From: Cheiracanthium punctorium | Taxonomy: Eukaryota; Arthropoda; Arachnida; Araneae; Cheiracanthiidae | Direction of reading: 5' to 3' | Assembly (NCBI GenBank): GCA_038373885.1 | Contig: JAWZYV010019498.1 | Span: 1-64,000, forward strand | DNA length: 64,000 bases | The notes under the pieces: model-generated | Databases searched by the model: none | What the model was told of the DNA's origin: nothing | The model's input: the letters and a program-made list of their open reading frames with translations, nothing else | Translations under genes and position numbers: made by a program | Part shown: one piece after another, positions 56,857 to 64,000 of the stretch | How the letters are laid out: every line of letters begins with the position of its first letter | How positions within the stretch are numbered: the stretch's first letter is position 1

Positions 56857-57564
56857 CAGGGATGTGCCAGCTGCTCCAAATTGTGCCAAATCAATCTTGA
56901 TGCGCCAATCTGCTACAAAAAGATAGTTTTGGGACATTTTTGCTGCAAATTCAGCAAAACTGCTACATTTTTAATTTTTCCATATAGGTTTAAACGTTTG
57001 TAAATCTCCCGAATTTTTACAACAGTCATCACACATTCTAAGCATTCTATTTTCAATCTTTTTCTATTAATCTTAAAAATGAATATTTTTTCTTTGGCAT
57101 CCGTTTGTTTAAACCTCCGATGCCTTAAGAGTAAAAATTGACCTCTATTTTAAATTTAATTATATATAAATTTGTAATTATTTGTTACCAAATTTTTTAT
57201 TAGCTGCTGATGGTAGTTAACATAGTTTAGTAAATATTGCATTTTTGATTTAAAATAGATATTTTGTATAGCAATGTATAAAATAACTGTATATTTTATT
57301 TATTTCATAAGCTTCTGACTCCCCCACCCCTGCCCAAAAAAAAATGTTTATTGTTATAAGCTAAGAGTTTTTAAGAACCTCCTTAATTTTCATTTTTTTT
57401 ATTGGCATTCTTTAATGACTTTTCCCTTTCCCTCAAAAAATAAATTTTGTATTTCAAAATTGACATTCTTTTGCTCCAAAAGTGACTTTTTCTTGCTCCA
57501 AAAAATGTCTTTTTTCTTGCTCCACAAATTGCTCCAAAATTTAATTTTAGCTGGCACATCCCTG
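56857..57564. mobile_element. hAT-like MITE inside the LTR, TSD ACCATG
   Basis: CAGGGATGTGCCAGCTGCTCC against AGCTGGCACATCCCTG; ACCATG at 56851-56856 and 57565-57570. The interior carries many TTGCTCCAAAA words. The duplication reads as 6 bp, shorter than the hAT norm. Confidence 0.8.
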
Positions 57565-57670
57565 ACCATGCATAATAGCCTAATATTTCTCTTCTATGAT
57601 GTAATCAAAACGTGATTGTTTGGGAACTCGTTAGAGAAGTCCCGAGTTTTCTGGGATGCACCTTGGAAAG

Positions 57671-57707
57671 TATAAAAGGAACCGGGCTGCCCCTGATCCA
57701 GTCAGTG
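57671..57707 (+). promoter_or_regulatory. LTR core promoter: TATA box and initiator
   Basis: TATAAAAG at 57671-57678 and an arthropod-type initiator TCAGTG at 57702-57707, whose A is 33 bp from the first T of the TATA box. This spacing is right for RNA polymerase II start at 57704. Confidence 0.7.
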
Positions 57708-57907
57708 TTCGTTGAGCTCCCGTCGAGTGAGTATTGCTGTAGCCTGAACCAGTAGCTGATAGCGACATCAAACCTATTGTGGAGTTACTGGAAAAATCCA
57801 GCAATAATCCCAGCTGGCAAGAAATATGTCATGTAGTCCAGCAACAAAACAATACTGGGCTTTGTGAGATTCGCTTCGCCTGAGAAACGGAGTCCTGTAT
57901 CGTAAAT

Positions 57908-57917
57908 TGGTGTCAGA
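57908..57917 (+). other. Primer binding site TGGTGTCAGA
   Basis: The motif sits directly after the LTR, the usual place of the tRNA primer site in Ty3/gypsy elements, and marks the LTR boundary. Confidence 0.65.
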
Positions 57918-57935
57918 CGACGGCAAAATACTTCG

Positions 57936-58352
57936 ATGGCAGTTAGTACTCCCTCGTTCGAGGAGTCCCCTCTAGATACGCCTTCATTGCCAGAGGAGTA
58001 CATGGAAAATCTCTGTGCATGGTTTGACGAGGTGCATCATTTTGCTCGGGAGCGGATTAACCTGAACACGGAGAAGATGAAGACTCGCTACGAAATAAAG
58101 GCTACGGGACACGAGTTCAACGTAGGTGACAAAGTTTGGCTATGGAATCCTACTCGACGGAAAGGCCTGTCTCCCAAGCTGCAATCGGCCTGGAACGGTC
58201 CTTACACAGTCCTAAACAGACTGAATGACGTCATCGTACGGATACGTAAGTCACCTAACTCGAAACCAAGAGTCGTTCATTACGATCGGCTAGCCGTTTA
58301 CCGCAGTTGTAATTACTTAAATGAATATTGGACCATGGTTACTATGGCCTAA
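57936..58352 (+). CDS. Chimeric retrotransposon frame: start region joined to integrase C-terminus
   Basis: A 138-aa frame begins MAVSTPSFEESPLD shortly after the primer site, where the element's first gene should start. It then continues as the integrase tail: LCAWFDEVHHFARERINL, KMKTRYEIKATGHEFNVGDK, VWLWNPTRRKGLSPKLQSAW and VVHYDRLAVY. These are the post-catalytic region and SH3-like C-terminal domain of Ty3/gypsy integrase. The integrase zinc-binding HHCC region and DDE core are absent. The likely cause is one deletion joining the 5-prime leader to the 3-prime end of pol. No stop or frameshift interrupts it. Confidence 0.85.
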   Translation: MAVSTPSFEESPLDTPSLPEEYMENLCAWFDEVHHFARERINLNTEKMKTRYEIKATGHEFNVGDKVWLWNPTRRKGLSPKLQSAWNGPYTVLNRLNDVIVRIRKSPNSKPRVVHYDRLAVYRSCNYLNEYWTMVTMA

Positions 58353-58704
58353 ACCTTCCTTTCTTTCATCTCCCATTTCTTTCCTGTCTTTCTCTTCTAT
58401 TCCTTTTCCATCAACTCTCTTTTACTCAGCACTTACGCCATGTTTAGTGTACATATTTGTAATATATTGGTTTTTATTATTGTTTATTTGTTTTATTATG
58501 TTTATTACTTATTAATCTATAATTATTTATTATGTTCCTTATTTATTTATTTATTAGTGTGTATTTGCTTATTGTGTTTATTAATTACTTGCTTAAATTA
58601 TGTTGTTAAGATCTTGTTAAATGTTATGCACTGTAGATATTTGTGTAACCTCTTAACTGGGGATTGTACTGCCAGGGACTTGCAGTCCTTGTGAAGGGTC
58701 GCAA

Positions 58705-58770
58705 TGTTACGAATTTTCGGGGCAACCCGCTGTTCTGGGGCTTAAAATAGTTCAAAATCCGTATTCTACG
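58705..58770 (+). repeat. Truncated 3-prime LTR
   Basis: Matches the first ~65 bp of the 5-prime LTR (with a small insertion TTCAAAATC). It diverges after GTATTCTACG, where CAGGTACGCATCCAGAAA begins, a possible hAT-type end with a G run. Confidence 0.75.
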
Positions 58771-59103
58771 CGCAGGTACGCATCCAGAAAAAAATTTGGG
58801 GGGGGGGGGTCCAAAAATTTCCGAGGGGTTCCAAACGGTAAAAAAAGCGGAATTTTTCACAAAAAGACTATATCATTATCCTTTTAGTAACAAAAATGAA
58901 ATGAAGAACATTCTTGAAATTGACGTACGAAAATTTTTTTTGCACTCGAATACTTTTTTTAGAGGGTGCACGAAGTTTCATGAAAAGGATCCAATGTAAA
59001 AAGCAATGTCTTCTGAAAAATACAAATACTATTCCAAGAGTTAACTTTTGAATAAATTGCAATATTTCAACATGATGTTCCTTTCATACTTCAGGCTTAA
59101 ATA
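58771..59103. other. Spacer with a possible hAT end
   Basis: CAGGTACGCATCCAG at 58773 followed by a G run (58796-58810) resembles the start of a hAT MITE. No matching end was found. Confidence 0.35.
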
Positions 59104-60401
59104 TCTATATAAATAAAATTAGACTTTTGTCTGTACATTTCTTGGAATTCAAAAATTTTGCGATTTCTATCCGTTTCAAGCACCCGGGAATCCGATGCGA
59201 CCCTCAAAAAAAAGTTTGTCTGTCTGTCATTCTGTCCGTGACGCTTTTTTTGTTTAAGCATCACGTAAAAACGACTGAAGTGAATGATATGAAATTGGGT
59301 GTCATGACAGGTGGTCACTCAACTTAAAACGTAGGCGTCGAACTTTTAAAAAATCTTGATTGGATTTTGAGATTTTGCGAAAATCCTTTCAAACTGCATA
59401 AATTTGTGTTCAAGCATCACGTAAAAACGACTGAAGCGAATGATATGAAATTGGGTGTCATGATAGGTGGTCACTCAACCTAAAACATAGGCGTCGAATT
59501 TAAAAAAATCTTGATTAGATTTTGAAATTTTGCGAAAATCATTTCAAACTGCGTAAATTTGTGTTCGCACATCACGTAATAACTGCAAAGGTGAAAAAAT
59601 GATATTTGGTGAAATGATAGGTGGTCACTCACCTTAAACTATAAGCATCTAATTTTAAAAAATCCATCAGATTTCGAGATTTTGTGAAAATCGTTTAAAA
59701 CTGAGTGAATCTTTGGTCCCGTATTACGTAATAACGACTAAAGCGAATGATATGAAATTTGGTCACACGATAGATGGTTGCTCAACTTAAACTATAGGAG
59801 TCCAATTTTTTAAACATTTTTATTAGATTTTGAGATTTTGTGAAAATTCTCTCAAAATACGTTTATATTTCTTCGAACATCACGTAATAACGACTAATAC
59901 GAATGATACGAAATTGGGTGATATGATAGGTAGTTGCTAATCTTAATTTATAGGCGTTGAATTTTAAAAATATTTTGCTTACATTTTGAGATTTTTCGAA
60001 AATCGTTTTAAAATGCTGAAAATTTGTTCCAGCATCACGAAATAAAGACTGCAGGGAATGAAACGAATTTGGGTGACATGATAGGTGGTCACTCAACTTA
60101 AATTCTAGGCCTCAAATTTTTCAAAAATGTTGATTAAATTTTGAGATTTTGCGAAAATTATTTCAATATGCGTAAATATTCGTTCGCGCATCACATAATT
60201 ACGACTAAAGCGAATGAAATGATATTACTTAGTTACTCTCTAACCTGTAATATTTTAACAATACATGAAAACTATAACTTCGCTTTCTTTACTTTGGCAA
60301 CATACTACATCCATTCTGTGTACTCCTACAATGCTGACGAAAGTTCTTGCTTTTTGGAAATTTTCATTCACTAACCAGTCGAGGACGGGTACTTCAGCTA
60401 G
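59104..60401. mobile_element. Helitron-like non-autonomous element
   Basis: Starts TCTATATAAATAAAATTAG after an A and ends ACTTCAGCTAG before a T. This agrees with Helitron insertion between A and T, a 5-prime TC and a 3-prime CTAG/CTRR. The interior is mostly a ~155-bp tandem repeat, as seen in some Helitron/DINE-type elements. No RepHel protein. A clear 3-prime hairpin was not found, so the class is tentative. Confidence 0.5.
59259..60260 (+). repeat. ~155-bp tandem repeat, about six to seven units
   Basis: The phase mark CATCACGTAA(A/T)AACGACT falls at about 59259, 59415, 59570, 59722, 59878, 60033 and 60189, giving steps of 152-156 bp. Each unit has GCGAATGATATGAAATTGGG, ATAGGTGGTCACTCAAC and GATTTTGCGAAAATC. 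Another partial unit precedes the first. Confidence 0.9.
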
Positions 60402-60535
60402 TATATTTATAAATGAATGAAATACTTCCAGTAATTTTTTAGAAATAAGAATACACAATTGATATAAATAGCTATTAGAGTTCATTTTTAAGTATCAAAG
60501 TCAGTCAAGATTTAAAGTATAGGTATACTGGTATA

Positions 60536-60739
60536 CACCCTCCAAAAAAAGTATGCGAGTAAAAATTTCCTACGTTGGTTTCGTATATTAAAAATTATTT
60601 ATAGAATATGAATTAGGCTATGTATAAATATGACTTTCCATATTTCTGTCACGTTTTACGTTTTTCAAAAACTCAATTATTGTTCGCAAATCTAAAATAG
60701 GAAATTTATCTCTTACTCGAATACTTTTTTTGGAGGGTG
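60536..60739. mobile_element. 204-bp MITE, TA target, CACCCTCC ends
   Basis: CACCCTCCAAAAAAAGTATG at 60536 is inverted as ATACTTTTTTTGGAGGGTG ending at 60739. TA stands at 60534-60535 and 60740-60741. Ends extend to GAGTAA(A/G)...TTTCC. A similar end lies at 15711-15741. Confidence 0.82.
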
Positions 60740-60814
60740 TACATGGTAATATGTTGTGTCCTCGAAAATATTTTCTAGTGTCCCCAAGTTTTGTTTATCA
60801 TCATGGCAAGTCAT

Positions 60815-61380
60815 CTGGCAAGAACAGATATTCCGCAGTGACCGCAAAGCTACAGCCAATTACAGAAGACACAACAGAGCTACAGCCAATTACAGTGCAT
60901 TTACTTGCGGCACCGCAAGCTCGCCGCGAGGACAGCCAACGGTCCTAAACGGCGAAACAGTACGGCATGGTTGCGGTGCGGCGCGGAAGGTATGAATCCA
61001 CCTTTAGGCATGGTAAAAGAAACTTGATTGAGGAAAACTTGAAGAAGATTAAACCCAAGTTAGATGATTGGGTTGGATTGAATTATTTAAACAAACAACC
61101 GACTTTGATTTAATAACTACATATTATGTTTTGAAAATGAATACAATTAAAACTGATGTTTCTTTATAATAAAGGTGGATTCATATCTGCCGCGCCGCAC
61201 AGCAACCATGCCGTACTGTTTCGCCGTTTTGGACCGTTGGCTGGCCGCGCGGCGAGCTTGCGGTGCGGCAAGTAAATACACAAATGCTCTTCTGTAATTG
61301 GCTGTAGCTGTAAAAGCTCTTCTGTAATTGGCTGTAGCTTTGCAGTCGCTGCGGAATATCTATTCTCGCCAGATAATGCG
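60815..61380. repeat. GC-rich inverted modules
   Basis: The block 60815-61006 is repeated in inverse orientation at 61170-61375. Shared words include GAGCTACAGCCAATTACAG, GGCGAAACAGTACGGCATGG and TATGAATCCACCTTTA. Within each arm the CTACAGCCAATTACAG word is itself doubled. AT-rich DNA separates the arms. Confidence 0.85.
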
Positions 61381-61480
61381 CAAACCCTCGGCGCTCGCCG
61401 CGCGGGCGCCGTGTTTCTCCGCCACGTGACGTCATTGCGGCGTCTTAGCGGTGCGTACGGCCAGTATGAATCCGGCTTTA
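61170..61480. mobile_element. Putative MITE with TAAAGSYGGATTCATA ends
   Basis: TAAAGGTGGATTCATATCTG at the left and CAGTATGAATCCGGCTTTA at the right are inverted, followed inward by GC-rich CCGCGCCGC and GCGGTGCG. The TA dinucleotides at both ends could be target or terminus. A third module, 61662-61718, is an inverse match of 61424-61480. Confidence 0.6.
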
Positions 61481-61661
61481 TAGGGTGACCAAACATACCC
61501 AATTTTCAGGGACACTCCCCAATTTCAGGAGTTTTCCTATTTGTCTACAAAATTAAAACATTCATTGAGGACAAAATTTTTATCGTAACGGTTATTTCTT
61601 CCTAATTTTTTAAAGAATCAATCATATTTTATATTTTATGAGTGTTGATAATGCTTTGGTG

Positions 61662-61718
61662 TAAAGCCGGATTCATACTAGCCGTATCGCACCGCTAAGA
61701 CGCTGCAATGACGTCACC
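61662..61718. repeat. Inverse copy of the MITE end
   Basis: TAAAGCCGGATTCATACTAG through TGCAATGACGTCAC is the inverse of 61424-61480. It is followed by more TGACGTC sites (61727-61752). Confidence 0.8.
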
Positions 61719-61832
61719 TGTCTTCCCAACGTCGTCACGTGCAGTGACGTCTTCAGTAGGGGCTCTAGTCTCCAGCGTCGCGGGAGAGAGAAGAAACCCA
61801 GGGGTCTAATCGGAGACAGTCGGTTAACCGAA

Positions 61833-61860
61833 GGTTCGGTTGCGTGACGTCAACCGAACC
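61833..61860. repeat. 10-bp perfect hairpin containing a CRE palindrome
   Basis: GGTTCGGTTG (61833-61842) and CAACCGAACC (61851-61860) pair exactly around CGTGACGT. TGACGTCA (61845-61852), the CRE/ATF consensus, spans loop and stem. Confidence 0.8.
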
Positions 61861-62557
61861 CTGTCAGGGAAATTTGGTAAACTGCGATGCACGGATGGAA
61901 GATTTTGGGGAATTATCCCTTCCGAATGTTTACATTCTAACGTGCTTTTTGTCCGCCAAGTTGTGTGTTGGTGGAAGGAGTGCGGTTCGTATTTGTTGTT
62001 GCTGCGGAGCAAAGAATAAAGCCTAGGCTTCACCTGTTTTTTTTTCAAAGGAGAAGCATTTTTGGATCTATTTGACGCGAATTTTGATTAGAATATTATT
62101 CAGCGTAAGTTTTACAATTCTCCTGCCTTTTTTAATAATTCCTTGAATGAACCAACGTTTATATTGCACCTATTAAATGCAGAAAAGATAAATGTTTCGT
62201 TATATTACGTACAAATTTCTTGTTATAAATTTAATTAAACGAATTGATTAATGCTAATATGTGTGCATTTGTGTATTGAAAACAGTTTTTTGTTATGTTT
62301 TGTGCAAACAATTTTGTTTGCTTATTTTCATTCAAATTTTAGCTATCAATGAAATTATTTATTAAGTTAACACCTTATATTTATGTAACTTGTTTCTCAA
62401 CTAGTTTCTTTTTGCTGATTTTGTTAGGCAACTTGTTGCTATCTTTTATCTATCACTTGAAGTTATTATTTTTTTAAATTGCTTAATAATGATGATTATG
62501 CAGACAAAGCATTCGATGTAGCTGTTGATTTTTATACTACTGATACTTGTAATACTG

Positions 62558-62558
<1 letters not shown>
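61861..62558. other. Unannotated DNA
   Basis: No convincing gene. The short frames around 61844-62048 overlap on both strands and have no motif. Confidence 0.45.

Positions 62559-62624
<66 letters not shown>
62559..62624. repeat. (TA)n microsatellite
   Basis: About 33 uninterrupted TA units. The minus-strand open frame across it (YIYIYI...) is an artefact of the repeat. Confidence 0.97.
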
Positions 62625-62627
<3 letters not shown>

Positions 62628-63609
62628 GCATATATACTAGGGGGCAAGGCCCCTAGACTCACTACGATTGCTTTTCGTATTAGGCATTCGGCCCCTAATC
62701 AGGCTTATATGTAAAAAAAGCATAATTTCAAGAAACAAAACCAAAAGGTTGGATCAGATAGAATGTTACCGAGCTACACATTGCTTGGTTCTTTCATGTT
62801 CCTTGGAACTTAACGATTTAACTTCACACTATTTTTAATTATGTGAAATTCATGGAACGCCCTTGTATTAGCCAATTATGGCATTTTTTCATAATTTGGC
62901 GACTTGCGTATATGTATAGTTAAAAATTAGCTCTAAGAAAACAGTACTTCGACAGGCGACTTGGGCACTAAAAAAACAGTATATAGTCTGACTTAATTTA
63001 AATTGTTTCAAATAGACACGAAAAAAATTGTAAGCATATATGCTATTTTGCTGGGAACCAGAGGTTGTATACATTTTTCAAAGCGTGGGATTTAAGGAGT
63101 TAAAGAAAAAGAAAAACTAAAAGGAAGGTAAAAAAAGTTATAAATTCAAAGCTAAAGAGATTGAAATATGCATCCAACAGAGAAAATCCGTCATTTTATG
63201 CAAAATCATCAAAAAACACCTGAAATATGCAATTGCATATGTAAATATGCGATTGCATATATTCCGCGGTCTGGTCATAAGATTTTTCAAAAAAAAAAAA
63301 ATGAAAAGCCACAAAATTTAGCATCTGGCTGTTTTCTCTTACATTTAAATTATTTTGAATGTGATAATATTATGTAACAATTTGAATTAATTTTATACTA
63401 TGGTACTATACTATAGTCCATCTCATCAGAATAGGTGTCTTAAGGTCACAGATCTTTCTCTCCTTTCGCTTGTAACTAGGATAATAAGTAGTGTAGGCAG
63501 GATTTTATTTCAGATGGGAAGAGGGGGGAGAACTCGGTATTTTTTATAAAAAAATTTAGCATTATTTCCACCTGTGCGGTGGTTATCCTCTCTAATCTTG
63601 GTTTTTTTG
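62625..63609. other. Unannotated DNA
   Basis: A short stem CTAGGGG/CCCCTAG lies at about 62637-62656. Otherwise AT-rich without gene support. Confidence 0.45.
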
Positions 63610-63617
63610 CTTCCATC

Positions 63618-63799
63618 CAAGGGCGGATTAAAGGGGGGAGCGGAGGGGGCGACCGCCCTCCCCCCCGAGAAAAAATAAATTAATGTAAAAGATCCTATTT
63701 TACTTCCATAAAATGGTTGTATATCTCAATCTTCTAACTAACCGCCCACACCGAGAAACTAACCGCCCCCCCCGACAAACTTGCAATAATCCGCCACTG
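63618..63799. mobile_element. 182-bp hAT MITE, perfect TSD CTTCCATC
   Basis: Begins CAAGGGCGGATTAAAGG, ends AATAATCCGCCACTG. CTTCCATC lies at 63610-63617 and 63800-63807. Shares AAAGATCCTATTTTACTTCC with 8285-8414 and (inverted) 40564-40733. Confidence 0.92.
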
Positions 63800-63807
63800 C
63801 TTCCATC

Positions 63808-64000
63808 TCAATAACTTCGCGATAGTTGTATGAACAGAGAAGCCAGGCACCGAATAAACAAACAAACATGTGCTGTTGCGTTACAGTTCACTGTTTCTCT
63901 CAATTGTATACTGAATTTTCATTGGCTAGAAAACCCGAAGAAAAGAAACTAATATAAACACTCCTACTTCAATGACATCACTGTTGGGGGACGAACCACA
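63808..64000. other. Right edge, nothing recognised
   Basis: No gene or repeat end could be supported before the window stops. Confidence 0.5.

Larger units (their letters stand above)
56577..57907 (+). repeat. 5-prime LTR (interrupted by a MITE)
   Basis: Runs from TGTTACGAATTTTC to the base before the TGGTGTCAGA primer site. Without the 708-bp MITE plus its duplicated target it would be about 620 bp. Contains a TATA box and initiator. Confidence 0.7.
56577..58770 (+). mobile_element. Ty3/gypsy LTR retrotransposon, internally deleted
   Basis: The 5-prime LTR starts TGTTACGAATTTTCGG at 56577. The same start recurs at 58705 as a truncated 3-prime LTR (GCTGTTCTGGGG shared). A primer site TGGTGTCAGA follows the 5-prime LTR. 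Between them only the integrase tail remains. Protease, reverse transcriptase, RNase H and the integrase core are gone. Confidence 0.85.

Noticed and set aside
58321..58694. Frames downstream of the integrase tail
   Set aside because: Low-complexity TTATTT-rich sequence giving Leu/Tyr/Ile strings.
59259..60260. CRISPR-like spacing of repeats
   Set aside because: Units are contiguous and ~155 bp with no unique spacers, and the genome is eukaryotic.
62446..62631. 61-aa frame with YIYIYI repeats
   Set aside because: It is the TA microsatellite.

Overview
This AT-rich, intron-poor-looking window is animal nuclear DNA, and an arthropod is most likely. I favour an arachnid, probably a spider. That is inferred from the style of the tandem C2H2 zinc fingers (linkers TGEKP, fingers of the CDICQKxFS type), the Ty3/gypsy type with a TGGTGTCAGA primer site, and the mix of hAT, piggyBac, Tc1/mariner and Helitron relics. 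No database search was possible. There are no bacterial operons, no rRNA and no CRISPR arrays.

The only host-like protein genes are three direct-oriented paralogous C2H2 zinc-finger loci: A about 24.57-33.72 kb, B about 43.2-47.36 kb, C about 48.08-52.44 kb. Each has the same short N-terminus (MFTMxVKTCISDSHQ), then tandem fingers, then an unusual C-terminal finger pair ending HTGK(R/G)HHA. A and B read 7 and 9 fingers before an identical in-frame TAG in a finger linker. C is broken by frameshifts. A and B share the same transposon insertion in the same finger, with the same 5-bp duplication; C lacks it. Later insertions in one copy have visible empty sites in the others, so the cluster carries its own relative chronology.

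Most of the rest is mobile DNA. From left to right: a hAT MITE holding a tRNA-like unit (0-1 kb); three foldback piggyBac-type MITEs with TTAA sites (2.2-5.1 kb); weak old repeats and a perfect 26-bp-arm hairpin (5-11.6 kb); a frameshifted Jockey/CR1-like reverse transcriptase split by a ~1-kb insertion (12-14.4 kb); a tRNA-derived SINE (15.1 kb); a 2.4-kb non-coding element with perfect 22-bp inverted ends (16-18.3 kb); a Helitron helicase fragment (20.3 kb); a hAT-like MITE (20.8 kb); and a decayed piggyBac with complete ends (22.1-23.8 kb).

Between loci A and B lies a nest: an outer hAT relic (34.0-40.8 kb) whose hAT_C reading frame is cut exactly by a second hAT (35.2-38.1 kb, perfect 8-bp duplication), plus a hAT MITE and a SINE. 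A TA-flanked ~1.8-kb element follows (41.2-43.0 kb). To the right of locus C are another hAT MITE, a mariner-type DDxD transposon with long inverted repeats (54.0-55.8 kb), an internally deleted Ty3/gypsy element (56.6-58.8 kb), a Helitron-like element filled with a ~155-bp tandem repeat (59.1-60.4 kb), GC-rich inverted modules (60.8-61.7 kb), a TA microsatellite, and a final hAT MITE.

The elements mostly do not work together. They are independent insertions, and most transposases here are visibly inactivated by frameshifts, stops or lost catalytic residues.
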